From an uncultured Clostridia bacterium (GTDB lineage Bacteria > Bacillota > Clostridia > Oscillospirales > Ruminococcaceae), in the NCBI GenBank assembly GCA_947627465.1, contig CANQWD010000003.1, forward strand, positions 56,637-120,636: a stretch of 64,000 bases of DNA, given 5' to 3'. Both the position numbers and the translations under genes were made by a program. This document shows, one piece after another, positions 26,013 to 34,693 of the stretch. Every line of letters begins with the position of its first letter. Position 1 is the first letter of the stretch. A model generated the notes under the pieces. It was not told where the DNA came from. It searched no databases and saw only the letters and a list, made by a program, of their open reading frames with translations.

Positions 26013-29000
26013 TTATTCGACTGCCGCTTTATCCATAGCGGAAATGACCGATTTCATTATCTCAAGCACGGGTTCGCCCTTGACGTTTACAAGCATTCTG
26101 GGCTTTCCGACGGTTTCAAGGCGCATACGCTTGCCTACGGCTTTCGTTACCGCGGAAAGCTTCACCATATCGAATTTCGGCATATAAAATACCAAATCGT
26201 CGCCCTTTTGCGTTATCTCGGAAATTCCGCAGCTAGCGGCGATATTGCGAAAACGCGCCACGTCTATAAGCCCGAGCACGCTTTCGGGCGGGTCGCCGTA
26301 GCGGTCGATAAGCTCGTCGGTGATATCCTCCGCGTCCTCGTCGGTAATTATCCGCGCGATTTTTCTGTAACAATCAACTCTCTGCGATTGATTTTCAATA
26401 TATTTTTCGGGAATAAACGCGTTTATCTTCACGTCCACAAGACATTCTTCCTTGTGGACGGTTTTTTCGCCGCGCTGTTCGCGAACAGCCTCGTCGAGAA
26501 GCTGCAAATACATATCATAACCGACGTTGGCGAGGTGTCCGCTTTGAGAAGCGCCGAGAATGTTGCCCGCGCCGCGTATCTCCAGATCGCGCAAGGCTAT
26601 CCTAAAGCCGCTGCCGAACTGTGTAAATTCGCGTATAGCGTCCAATCTCCGCTGAGATATCTCGCTTAAAAGCTTGCCCGGCTTAAACATGAAATACGCG
26701 TAAGCGCGCTTGTTGGTTCTGCCGACTCTGCCGCGCAGTTGGTGTAACTGCGCCAAGCCCATATAATCCGCGTCCTCAATTATAAGCGTGTTTACGTTTG
26801 GAACGTCGACGCCCGTTTCAATTATCGTCGTGCAAACCAACACATCAAGTTCCCCGTCGAGAAGTTTGCGCCAAACCTCCATTAGCTCGTCCTCGGACAT
26901 TCTGCCGTGCGCCACGCCGATACGCGCTTCGGGGACAAGCTCCCGCAATTTATCCGCACATCCGTAAATGCTGTCAATTCGGTTGTGAATATAGTACGCC
27001 TGACCGTTTCTCCGCAATTCTTTCTGAATTGCGCCCGCGATAACGCCCCAGTCGTGCTCTATAACATAGGAAGCCACGGGCTGTCTGTCCTGCGGCGGCT
27101 CGTCAAGAACGGACATATCACGTATTCCGCTCATTGCCATGTTAAGCGTGCGCGGAATGGGCGTTGCGGATAGCGACAGGATATCCACGCCGCTGAACGT
27201 CTCTTTGAACTTGTCCTTATGCGCCACGCCGAACCGCTGCTCCTCGTCGATTATGACAAGCCCGAGATCCTTGAATTTCACGTCGTTTTGAATAATTCTG
27301 TGCGTTCCGATAACAAGATCAATTCTGCCGCTCGCAAGACCTTTGAGTATCTCCTTTTGCTCGGCGGCGGATTTATAGCGCGACAAAAGCGCGATATTCA
27401 GCGGAAAACCCTCCATTCGCGTTGTCGCTGTCTGAAAATGCTGCCATGCGAGAACGGTCGTCGGCGCCAAAATAGCGCACTGCTTCCCCGCTTCCATACA
27501 CTTGAACGCCGCTCGCAGCGCGACCTCGGTTTTGCCGAAGCCCACGTCGCCGCACAAAAGCCGCTCCATTGGCTGAGTGCGCTGCATATCGGACTTTATC
27601 TCGTCAATACAGCGAAGCTGGCTGTCGGTCTCGATATACGGAAAATGCTGCTCGAAGTCCTCTTGAAGCGTGTCGTCCTCCGGGAACGCGAATCCCTGTG
27701 CTTTCATTCGCTTGCCGTAAAGCTCGGTAAGCTCCGCCGCCATTTCACGCGCGGCGGCTTTGGCTTTCGCCTTGGATTTCGTCCACTTTTCGGAGTTCAG
27801 CTTGTTGAGCTTCACCGTTGAAACGTCGCCGGTGCCGATATAGCGCGACACGCGGTCAAGCTGTGTTACGGGAACGTGCAGAACGTCCGCGCCCGCGTAT
27901 TTTATGCGTATATAATCCTTGGCAACGCCGCCGTTTTCTATCTTGTGAACGCCGTCGAAAACGCCGATTCCGTGCGAATAATGCACAACCAAATCGCCGA
28001 CGGCGATATCTTCCAGCGAACGTATTTCCTCGCCCTTTTTCTTTTTCGGAATTCTGCGCCGCGCTTCATGAACCGCAGTATGCGTGAAAACGCAAAGCCC
28101 GCTCTCCAAATACTCGCAGCCCGCGGAGAGCGTTCCCGCCGCAACGATAACCTTTCCCGAAACAGGCGCTTCGGGGTCTGCATAAAATTCCGCGTTGAAA
28201 CCGTCCTCGGCAAGGTCGTTGGCTAGATTTTTCGCACCCTTTTCCGTTCCCGCGAAAATAAAGCAGCACATTTCCTTATCAAGATAGCCGCGCATTTCAT
28301 CCTCGAGAATTTTGTATTCGCCGCCCCACGGAGAAGTCTGCACGGCGCTCCGCACGTTGATTATCGTCCCAAGCTCGATACTTCCGCCCCGCAAAAAAGC
28401 GTCGAAATAAACCCTCGCGCGGTTCTCCAACAAGGAATAAAGCTCCTGTTTGGTGAGCATATAGCGCTCCAAGCCCTTGCATATCTTCGACTCGTCGGTG
28501 AGGATCTTCAGATCCTCTGCGTGCTGAAGCGCGGCGGCGCGGTAACTCTCGCGAACAGCCGTGTTTTCGCAAACGAAAACATTTCCGGGAACGTAATCGA
28601 AAACGGTAGCCTCTCTGTCGTAGCAAAGCGGAAAATAGCGATCGGCATTGTGAACGCCCGCGCCGCTTTGAAGTCTGTTTACGTCGTCCAATAAATTTTG
28701 TTTAACGATTTCCGCTTTTTTGCCGCGAAGCTTTTTCGCGAGCGCTTCAAGCTTTTCGCAAAGTTCCTCGTCGCTTTGAAACAAGGTTTCACGCGCGGGA
28801 GAAATCGAAATTTTATCAAGAGTATTCGTGCGGCGCTGAGTTTCCGCGTCAAATTCCGAAAGGCTGTCCACGGTATCGCCCCAAAGTTCTATACGAAAAG
28901 GATTTGACGCGCTCGGCGGGAACACGTCGCAAATGCCGCCGCGTACCGAAAACTGCCCCGCGCCCTCCACCATATCGGCTCTTGAATAGCCCGCCGCAAT

Positions 29001-29468
29001 AAGCTGTGCAGTCAAACCCTCAAGCGTGATCTCATCGTCGGCGTTTATCTCGATAAGACGTTCTTTCAGCGTTTCGGGAGGTATCGTCAGCTGTGCCGCC
29101 GCGGAGCTTGAACATATCACGGCGCGGCAAGTCTTGTGCAGCAGCGCGTTCAGCGCGAAAATACGTTTGTGTTCGTATTCGCGCGAAGCCGCCTCCGCAT
29201 CCGCTAAAATAAACTCCTTTTCGGGGAACAATAACGCCGCTTGTTCTCCGAACATCGCGTTAATGTCAAGACAAAGCTTTTGCGCTTCCGCCTCGCTTTC
29301 CGCAATAACCAAGGTCGGCTCGTCATTCAGCAAAGCCTCGATAAAATGCGCCTTGTGAATGTGCGAAACGCCCGTGACAAGCGCGGGCAGCTCATTCTTT
29401 CCGTTTACGTATTTTTCCAGCTTTGCAAAATCGGGATTCTGCTCAGCCGCGTTCTTAAAAAAGTTCAT
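26013..29468 (-). CDS. mfd: Transcription-repair coupling factor Mfd
   Basis: A 1151-residue DNA translocase of normal length. In order: UvrB-like N-terminal modules, the CarD-like RNA polymerase interaction domain (VGDLVVHYSHGIGVFDGVHKI), the RecG-like helicase with Walker A LLCGDVGFGKTEVALRAAF, DEEQRFG, and the C-terminal TRCF domain (DLVFYMPKFDM region). It pushes stalled RNA polymerase off DNA lesions and recruits UvrA. The gene starts 11 bp after pth and both form one operon driven by the promoter at 30204-30232. Confidence 0.97.
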   Translation of the reverse strand: MNFFKNAAEQNPDFAKLEKYVNGKNELPALVTGVSHIHKAHFIEALLNDEPTLVIAESEAEAQKLCLDINAMFGEQAALLFPEKEFILADAEAASREYEHKRIFALNALLHKTCRAVICSSSAAAQLTIPPETLKERLIEINADDEITLEGLTAQLIAAGYSRADMVEGAGQFSVRGGICDVFPPSASNPFRIELWGDTVDSLSEFDAETQRRTNTLDKISISPARETLFQSDEELCEKLEALAKKLRGKKAEIVKQNLLDDVNRLQSGAGVHNADRYFPLCYDREATVFDYVPGNVFVCENTAVRESYRAAALQHAEDLKILTDESKICKGLERYMLTKQELYSLLENRARVYFDAFLRGGSIELGTIINVRSAVQTSPWGGEYKILEDEMRGYLDKEMCCFIFAGTEKGAKNLANDLAEDGFNAEFYADPEAPVSGKVIVAAGTLSAGCEYLESGLCVFTHTAVHEARRRIPKKKKGEEIRSLEDIAVGDLVVHYSHGIGVFDGVHKIENGGVAKDYIRIKYAGADVLHVPVTQLDRVSRYIGTGDVSTVKLNKLNSEKWTKSKAKAKAAAREMAAELTELYGKRMKAQGFAFPEDDTLQEDFEQHFPYIETDSQLRCIDEIKSDMQRTQPMERLLCGDVGFGKTEVALRAAFKCMEAGKQCAILAPTTVLAWQHFQTATTRMEGFPLNIALLSRYKSAAEQKEILKGLASGRIDLVIGTHRIIQNDVKFKDLGLVIIDEEQRFGVAHKDKFKETFSGVDILSLSATPIPRTLNMAMSGIRDMSVLDEPPQDRQPVASYVIEHDWGVIAGAIQKELRRNGQAYYIHNRIDSIYGCADKLRELVPEARIGVAHGRMSEDELMEVWRKLLDGELDVLVCTTIIETGVDVPNVNTLIIEDADYMGLAQLHQLRGRVGRTNKRAYAYFMFKPGKLLSEISQRRLDAIREFTQFGSGFRIALRDLEIRGAGNILGASQSGHLANVGYDMYLQLLDEAVREQRGEKTVHKEECLVDVKINAFIPEKYIENQSQRVDCYRKIARIITDEDAEDITDELIDRYGDPPESVLGLIDVARFRNIAASCGISEITQKGDDLVFYMPKFDMVKLSAVTKAVGKRMRLETVGKPRMLVNVKGEPVLEIMKSVISAMDKAAVE

Positions 29469-29479
29469 ATTTCCTCTTG

Positions 29480-30106
29480 TTACGAATTGAATTTATTCAT
29501 AGCTTGGTCGATTTTTCCGTCAACCATAAGTTCCAGAGCCGTCACCGCGTTTTGAAAGCACTGCTCCAGCTTCTCGCCGTCCTCTTTCTTGAAATGCCCA
29601 AGCACCCAATCGGCGAGGTTGTAGTCGGGGTGCGGCTTTGCGCCCACTCCCATTTTTATCCGCGGAAACGCGTCGCTGCCCGAAAGGTAGATGATGTTCT
29701 TTATGCCGTTGTGACCGCCGTCGCTTCCCTTTCGCCGAATACGCAATTTTCCCGGCTCCAGCGAAATATCGTCATAAACGATTATCGTGCGCTCGGGAGA
29801 TATCTTATAAAAGTTCATAGCCTCGGTGACGGCTTCTCCGCTTTTGTTCATAAAAGTATCGGGCTTCATTATAAGACATCTCTTCCCCGCTATCACCGCG
29901 TCGCAGGTCAGCGCCTTAAACTTCAGCTTCGCGCACTTCAGCTTATACTTTTCGCAGAGCGTGTCGATCGTCATAAAGCCGATATTGTGCCGAGTGTTTT
30001 CGTACTCCGTACCGGGGTTGCCCAGTCCCGCGATAATAAACTCCGCCGCGCCCGTTGAAGCCGGCTTGCCGCTCTCCAACTGCTTAAATATATCAAATAT
30101 TGACAT
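29480..30106 (-). CDS. pth: Peptidyl-tRNA hydrolase Pth
   Basis: A 208-residue enzyme that recycles peptidyl-tRNA dropped from ribosomes. Motifs are FIIAGLGNPGTEYENTRHNIGF with the catalytic His40, the KPDTFMNKSGEAV segment and GSDGGHNGIKNI. It carries an N-terminal extension of about 20 residues (MSIFDIFKQLESGKPASTGA) compared with E. coli Pth. mfd follows in the same operon. Confidence 0.95.
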   Translation of the reverse strand: MSIFDIFKQLESGKPASTGAAEFIIAGLGNPGTEYENTRHNIGFMTIDTLCEKYKLKCAKLKFKALTCDAVIAGKRCLIMKPDTFMNKSGEAVTEAMNFYKISPERTIIVYDDISLEPGKLRIRRKGSDGGHNGIKNIIYLSGSDAFPRIKMGVGAKPHPDYNLADWVLGHFKKEDGEKLEQCFQNAVTALELMVDGKIDQAMNKFNS

Positions 30107-30203
30107 TGTAACCTTTCCCCTTTTCCCCGCGCCGCGGGAGATAAATAAACAAACGCGCCAAAATCCGTCCGCGGAATTTCCTCGGACGGTTCTATACTAT
30201 TGT

Positions 30204-30232
30204 ATTTTAGCACATTTCTGCGCGTTTGTCAA
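30204..30232 (-). promoter_or_regulatory. Promoter of the pth-mfd operon
   Basis: Minus strand TTGACA (30232-30227), 17 bp spacer, TAAAAT (30209-30204). The IS end lies 18 bp upstream of the -35 box, so the promoter survived the insertion. Confidence 0.8.
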
Positions 30233-30250
30233 GGGCTTATATTATTACAT

Positions 30251-31412
30251 ACACGGCAACAGCATTTACTTTTTTCCGGCAAAAAGTACAGAGAGCAGAA
30301 CATCGGGATTAAGAGAAGCCTTAAACCGCATACGCTTCTTGCTTAAACGACCATATTTAGCTTGATTTAGTAATGAAAGTGCAGATTTACGCAAGACATT
30401 CAAATTAAGCGGGGAATTGTCCTTACGAGCTCTTGAAGCATCTTCTCTGAAAATAACGTCAAGGCACCAATGAAGTTGATTCTCAATAGACCAATGCTTC
30501 CGTACTGCATATGCAAACTCGTTTATATCGGTCAAAGATGTAATAAAATAACGAGTAAATTCACTTGTGTTTTCACCCTCAATCACTTTTGACCGCACCA
30601 TTCCCAGAGCGTTCAAATTCGACCACTCGCCGCGCTGTTCCAGCCAATCAATATCTGTAGAAAGGAAATATTCCCGAGTTTCTATTCTGCCGTGACCTTT
30701 TTCAAAAGCAACTGTTTTAGTGCATTCAACCGCAAATTCAAGAAAATAGTCTTCGGTATCCTTGAAAAGCTTTGGCTAGTTTTCCTTAAGAGCAATACAA
30801 TAATCAGCTTTTCCATCGCATATTTTCTGCACGATCTTCTTTTGGCAGCTCATAGAATCTGCTGTGATTATTGTATCGTCAATGTACAGCAGGTCAAGCA
30901 GTTCCGGAACAGCGGTTATCTCGTTGGTTTTTTCCTCAACTGTTATTTCTCCGAGCGTTATCTGCGCTTCGGCGACAAACGCACTGACAACGTGATATGC
31001 CTTATGCTCCTTGTTTCCGCTGCCGCAGATGGTTTTCCCGTCGACCGCAATAACACATCTGTCAGGCAATTCGACATCAAGCCAGTTTACCAGACATTCC
31101 GACAGTTCTTCGGGATTCAGATTTTCAAATACGCGCCTGAATGTATCGCTATCCGGTATCCCATTCGGAAGTTCAAGAAATTTCCGCAAAAATTCTTCGC
31201 GTTCCTTGCCGAAATCCTCCATATCGACAAAGTCTTCTCCTCCGCATATTACCGTACACAGCCCTATCGCGATTATATCTTCAAGCTTGTGCCTTATGTT
31301 TCCGTACTGCCTCCTCGGATCTGTGAGTTCTGACAGCTTTTCTTTTAAACTTTGTATCTTCATTCCTTTATTATACCACATTTTCTCATAAAAGTAAATG
31401 CTGTTGCCGTGT
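30251..31412. mobile_element. ISAs1-family insertion sequence, complete ends
   Basis: A 1162 bp element bounded by perfect 23 bp terminal inverted repeats (30251-30273 and 31390-31412, beginning ACACGGCAACAGCATTTACT). It is flanked by an 8 bp direct repeat TATTACAT (30243-30250 and 31413-31420), the target-site duplication. The single transposase frame on the minus strand matches the ISAs1 / H-repeat type but is interrupted by one stop codon. The sharp ends and duplication indicate a recent insertion. Confidence 0.93.
30266..31381 (-). pseudogene. ISAs1-family transposase with in-frame amber codon
   Basis: Reading through 30776-30778 gives about 371 residues, the usual length. The first part (201 residues) has the N-terminal domain (LTDPRRQYGNIRHKLEDIIAI) and the first catalytic Asp in IAVDGKTI; the part after the stop carries the YFITSL..EFAYAVRKHWSIENQLHW motif with the C-terminal Glu. 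The interruption is ALKEN-TAG-PKLFKD; relatives have Gln at this place, so one C-to-T change (CAG to TAG) explains it. No second frameshift was found. It could still be supplied in trans by intact copies. Confidence 0.88.
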
Positions 31413-31540
31413 TATTACATAAAATCTCCTTGAACGCGGCTCACATTGGCGGAGAGACTGACCGACATAAACGCATCGAAATTTAACGGCAGTCTCCGTC
31501 GGCATTTTCTAAAAAATTTTATAAAATTTTAAAAAAGTAC

Positions 31541-31569
31541 TTGACAAATCGGTCGAATGAGTTTATACT
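31541..31569 (+). promoter_or_regulatory. Promoter of the GntR-ABC operon
   Basis: TTGACA at 31541-31546, 17 bp spacer, TATACT at 31564-31569. It overlaps an AT-rich stretch of dyad symmetry (GTATATATAC), a likely autoregulatory site for the GntR protein encoded first. Confidence 0.75.
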
Positions 31570-31614
31570 GTATATATACCACATAAACAGCAACGAGTTA
31601 GGAGGCGAGGGCTT

Positions 31615-31980
31615 TTGAAAATAACACAAAACAGCGACGAACCGATCTACAAACAAATTGCGGCGCAGTTTAAAGAGGACATATTGAACGGCAGGATCGC
31701 CGAGGGAGAATATCTGCCATCGATACGCGGCTTGGCGCGTGACTTGAAGATCAGTGTAATTACCACGATGAAAGCGTATGAACAGCTTTCCGAAGAGGGG
31801 CTGGTCTCGGCGGTTCAAGGTAAGGGGTATATCGTAAATCCTCAAGACAGGGAGATGGTTCGCGAACAGCATTTGCGGCTCTTGGAACAGCATTTGCAGA
31901 ACGCAATGGAATCTGCGAAGCTTGCGGGCGTTTCGCGCGAGGAGCTTATTAAAATGATAAATGTGCTATATGATGTTTAG
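31615..31980 (+). CDS. GntR-family regulator, YtrA type
   Basis: A 121-residue regulator: an N-terminal winged helix (EPIYKQIAAQFKEDILNGRIAEGEYLPSIRGLARDLKIS) and a short helical C-terminal dimer part of about 50 residues, typical of the YtrA subgroup. YtrA-type repressors control neighbouring ABC transporters, in B. subtilis those induced by cell-wall antibiotics. Translation starts at TTG behind AGGAGG. ABC transporter genes follow, so autoregulation of the operon is likely. Confidence 0.88.
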   Translation: MKITQNSDEPIYKQIAAQFKEDILNGRIAEGEYLPSIRGLARDLKISVITTMKAYEQLSEEGLVSAVQGKGYIVNPQDREMVREQHLRLLEQHLQNAMESAKLAGVSREELIKMINVLYDV

Positions 31981-31991
31981 GAGGAATTATT

Positions 31992-32222
31992 ATGTATATC
32001 TATTCGCTTGACAGAAAAACGATAATAAAAGCAAGCAAGCTTAGCGTACAAAAGAACTACGGCACCAGAAAAGATCCGAAATTCGCGATAGTCGCGGAAA
32101 ACGCGGGCGGACTTCAAGCCGTGATAGCGGGGCTTTATCCCGACGAGAAAACGGCGATCGACGCTCTGGAAAAGGCATATCAAACGTTCGCCGACGGCGC
32201 GAAGTTCTACAAATTCGATTAA
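31992..32222 (+). CDS. Small unknown protein between regulator and ABC ATPase
   Basis: A 76-residue soluble protein, 11 bp after the regulator gene behind GGAGG. It has an N-terminal SLDRKTIIKASKL strand-helix, a KFAIVAENAGG segment and an amphipathic C-terminal helix (EKTAIDALEKAYQTFADG). No signal peptide or membrane segment is visible. I do not recognise the family. The tight spacing on both sides (11 bp each) argues it is a real gene working with the transporter. Confidence 0.65.
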   Translation: MYIYSLDRKTIIKASKLSVQKNYGTRKDPKFAIVAENAGGLQAVIAGLYPDEKTAIDALEKAYQTFADGAKFYKFD

Positions 32223-32233
32223 GAGGTGACGAT

Positions 32234-33118
32234 ATGGAAAGTATTTTAACAGCCGAAAGGCTTACGAAAGAATATCCGAAATTCATTCTCGGCGAACTGA
32301 ATTTCGAGCTGCCGAAAGGCTTTGCGACCGCTCTTATCGGGGCGAACGGCGCAGGCAAGACAACGCTTATAGACGCGCTTTGCGGAGTGATACATAAAAC
32401 CTCGGGCGAGGTGACGTATTTCGGGAAAGATAAAGATATCGACGGCGAGGACGTCCGCGAACGGATAGGCTACTGCGCCGCGCAGGGGTTCTTCCCTATG
32501 GGTTGGAGACCGCGTGATATCGCGGAGTCGATGTCAATAGCGTACAGAAAATTCGACCGCAAGAAATTCGGCGACCTCTGCCGCGAAATGGAAGTGGACG
32601 ACGAGTTCACAAAAAAGGCGCGGCAGATGTATAAACAATCGGACGGCAACCGTATGAGAACGGCTCTCGCGGCGGTGTTCGCGCGGGAGACCGATCTGCT
32701 GGTTTTGGACGAGCCGGGCAGTTCTCTCGACCCTTTAATGCGCGACCGTCTCTGCGACCGTATGCGTGCGTACCTCGACGAGGGCAACGGCGAAAAGTCT
32801 ATTCTGTTCTCCACTCACAATATCGCGGATATGGAAAACGCCGCCGACTATGTTATTTTTATGGACAAGGGCAAGATAATCGAGCGCGGCTTTGTGGAAG
32901 ATTTGAAAGACAAGTACGTGATAGTTCACGGCGAACCGTCCGATTACGACAAGGCAAAAGCGCTCTTGCTCTCGCACAACGTCAACCAAACGACGTTTTC
33001 GGGCTTGGCGCTGTCGGCGAACTCGCGGAATTTCGAGGAGTTCGGCGCGGTTTGCGAACGCCCGACTTTACAGCAATTAAGCGTAGAGCTGCTTAAATGC
33101 GCGGAGGAGACAAGATGA
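32234..33118 (+). CDS. ABC transporter ATP-binding protein, YtrB-like
   Basis: A 294-residue ABC ATPase with Walker A GANGAGKTT and Walker B LLVLDEPGSSLDP, plus the H-loop (STHNIADME). The signature loop is the variant QSDGN in place of LSGGQ, as seen loosely in exporters of the YtrB group. Residues after about 215 form a C-terminal extension. It energises the two permease-like proteins that follow. The stop overlaps the next start (ATGA). Confidence 0.88.
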   Translation: MESILTAERLTKEYPKFILGELNFELPKGFATALIGANGAGKTTLIDALCGVIHKTSGEVTYFGKDKDIDGEDVRERIGYCAAQGFFPMGWRPRDIAESMSIAYRKFDRKKFGDLCREMEVDDEFTKKARQMYKQSDGNRMRTALAAVFARETDLLVLDEPGSSLDPLMRDRLCDRMRAYLDEGNGEKSILFSTHNIADMENAADYVIFMDKGKIIERGFVEDLKDKYVIVHGEPSDYDKAKALLLSHNVNQTTFSGLALSANSRNFEEFGAVCERPTLQQLSVELLKCAEETR

Positions 33119-33759
33119 TACGTTCATACAGAATTTTTACGGAGGAAAAACAGTTCAAAAAGAACATAATCGTTTTCGCGGTTTTGTTGGTCTTGACAGC
33201 GGCTTTCGGGATAATCAACAAATGCTTCGACTTTGGCGGCTTTAACCGCTTCATAACGGGTTTCTTTCCGATTTTTATTGTGTGTATGCTGCCGAGTTTG
33301 TCAATAACCACACTGGCGATCGTGTATAACGCGAACAGCCCCGACCAGCCGAACGGCTACAAATATCTGCACTCGATACCTAATTCCGCGCGGCATTTTC
33401 AAAACGCGGTTATCTTCGGAAACATCTTCTCGCTTATCGTGGTTCTCAGCGACTGCGCAGTACTCGCCGTTTTCTTCGGCGACGCGCTCCAAATGGCGAC
33501 GCTTATGCTGTTCGGATTGGGTTTTTTGAACTTCACGGCTTACATAAAGAACGTGATATTCCGCATACTTCCGCTTGTCATAGTCGGCAGTATTGTGGGA
33601 TTTTACGTGGGCGTAAGTCAAGACGTTGCGGAGGACGGAGAGCACGCCGATTTTACGGGCTTCTTCACGATCGCGGCGATCGTTGCCGCGGTGATCTACA
33701 TTGCGGGAACGGCGTATGCGGTCTTGCACGCAAAACGCGCTTGGAATAAGGAGAAATAA
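33115..33759 (+). CDS. ABC-2-like membrane protein
   Basis: A 214-residue membrane protein with six predicted helices in pairs. The start MIRSYRIF at 33115 overlaps the ATPase stop, behind GGAGGAG at 33102. It has no clear sequence family signature but the position next to a YtrB-like ATPase fits the membrane part of an ABC-2-type exporter. An ornate DVAEDGEHADF stretch lies in the last outside loop. Confidence 0.65.
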   Translation: MIRSYRIFTEEKQFKKNIIVFAVLLVLTAAFGIINKCFDFGGFNRFITGFFPIFIVCMLPSLSITTLAIVYNANSPDQPNGYKYLHSIPNSARHFQNAVIFGNIFSLIVVLSDCAVLAVFFGDALQMATLMLFGLGFLNFTAYIKNVIFRILPLVIVGSIVGFYVGVSQDVAEDGEHADFTGFFTIAAIVAAVIYIAGTAYAVLHAKRAWNKEK

Positions 33760-33760
33760 A

Positions 33761-33901
33761 ATGCGAAAATTTAATTTTATATCCGTATTGAGAATAATCG
33801 CCGCGGTTTTGCTCGCGCCGTTTGTTTTGGCGATTTTGGGAGCGGCTGCTCTCGTGGTGAAAATATTTCACGGAAAGGGGTGTACAAAATGCGCGGACTG
33901 A
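33761..33901 (+). CDS. Tiny single-span membrane protein ending in CTKC
   Basis: A 46-residue frame (MRKFNFISVLRI...), 1 bp after the previous gene. One hydrophobic helix spans about residues 9-35, then a short basic segment and the tail GKGCTKCAD with a CxxC pair. It overlaps the start of the next gene by 13 bp, which suggests translational coupling. I do not recognise it. CxxC at a membrane surface could bind metal or form a disulfide. Confidence 0.55.
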   Translation: MRKFNFISVLRIIAAVLLAPFVLAILGAAALVVKIFHGKGCTKCAD

Positions 33902-34563
33902 AACTTTTGTTCAGAGAATGGCGGTCGTTTCCGATATTTCTGCACATCTTCTGCGGACTGTGCGCAATAGGTCTTGCGCTGATACCGTTTATAATGCACG
34001 AGCCGCTCGGTTCGGAAGATTACATAGTCTGCAAGGTGTTTTTATTCAGTATGCCGTTTTTTATGACTATGCTCGGCTCAATTTGCGCCACCCGCGTGCT
34101 TTGGGGCAACAAACTCACGCGCTCCCTGCCGATAGCCAAACAGCTTTACACACGCTCTGTGCCCGCTTTCATCTTAATTTTGACAGTCGGGCTGTCCTGC
34201 GTGATGACGGCTGCTTACTTCATCTTCCTGAAGTCTATCGGAGCGGAAACCGCGCATTATGCCGACGCGCTTATCTGCGGCGCGGTTATGAATTTGCCGA
34301 CGCTTATCGCAATGCCGATTATCGCGGACATGCCGAACGGCGGTGTTATGTCGATTTGGCTGTGCTATCTGCCGATTTGGGGCTTTGTGGGATTTTCCGG
34401 CAAGCATTACAAAGAAACCGGCTTCGGGCTGTCTTTGCCCGTTTCGGCGGCGATTTTCGCGGCGGTCGTAATTCTCGGCGGCGTTTGGACGTTCGTTATA
34501 AGCGGCGTGAAATACAAACACGCCAACGTTAAAATCACGCCGAATTTGAACATATCAAAATAA
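33889..34563 (+). CDS. ABC-2-like membrane protein, second
   Basis: A 224-residue protein with about six membrane helices (MRGLKLLFREW start, then paired hydrophobic segments). GGGG lies ahead of the ATG at 33889, inside the preceding small gene. Together with the 33115 product it probably forms a heteromeric permease for the YtrB-like ATPase. Substrate unknown. A strong terminator follows. Confidence 0.6.
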   Translation: MRGLKLLFREWRSFPIFLHIFCGLCAIGLALIPFIMHEPLGSEDYIVCKVFLFSMPFFMTMLGSICATRVLWGNKLTRSLPIAKQLYTRSVPAFILILTVGLSCVMTAAYFIFLKSIGAETAHYADALICGAVMNLPTLIAMPIIADMPNGGVMSIWLCYLPIWGFVGFSGKHYKETGFGLSLPVSAAIFAAVVILGGVWTFVISGVKYKHANVKITPNLNISK

Positions 34564-34570
34564 AAAAACA

Positions 34571-34606
34571 CCTTCTAAAGCGTTTGCTTTAGAAGGCTCT
34601 TTTTTT
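34571..34606 (+). terminator. Terminator of the GntR-ABC operon
   Basis: CCTTCTAAAGC / GCTTTAGAAGG is an 11 bp stem followed by CTCTTTTTTT. Confidence 0.88.
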
Positions 34607-34650
34607 AGCGCAGCTAAAATTTGTAATAAAATCGCATTTTAAAAGAACGC

Positions 34651-34677
34651 TTTCTCCCCTGCTTCGCGGGGAAAAAA
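34651..34677. repeat. Hairpin related to the one at 7886-7918
   Basis: TTTCTCCCCTGC TTC GCGGGGAAA-type imperfect hairpin, with the same flanks (AACG/AACGC before, GAAAAATATA after) as the 7886 copy. It lies 3' of a minus-strand gene. Likely a terminator-type repeat unit. Confidence 0.55.
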
Positions 34678-34693
34678 TGAAAAATATATTTTT

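Noticed and set aside
26798..28226. Several open frames on the plus strand inside mfd
   Set aside because: They are antisense shadows of a full-length, well-conserved gene and share no codon pattern of real genes.
30776..30778. TAG in the transposase as a recoded amino acid or programmed read-through
   Set aside because: Only one in-frame TAG occurs where relatives have Gln, and no recoding signal is visible; a point mutation is simpler.
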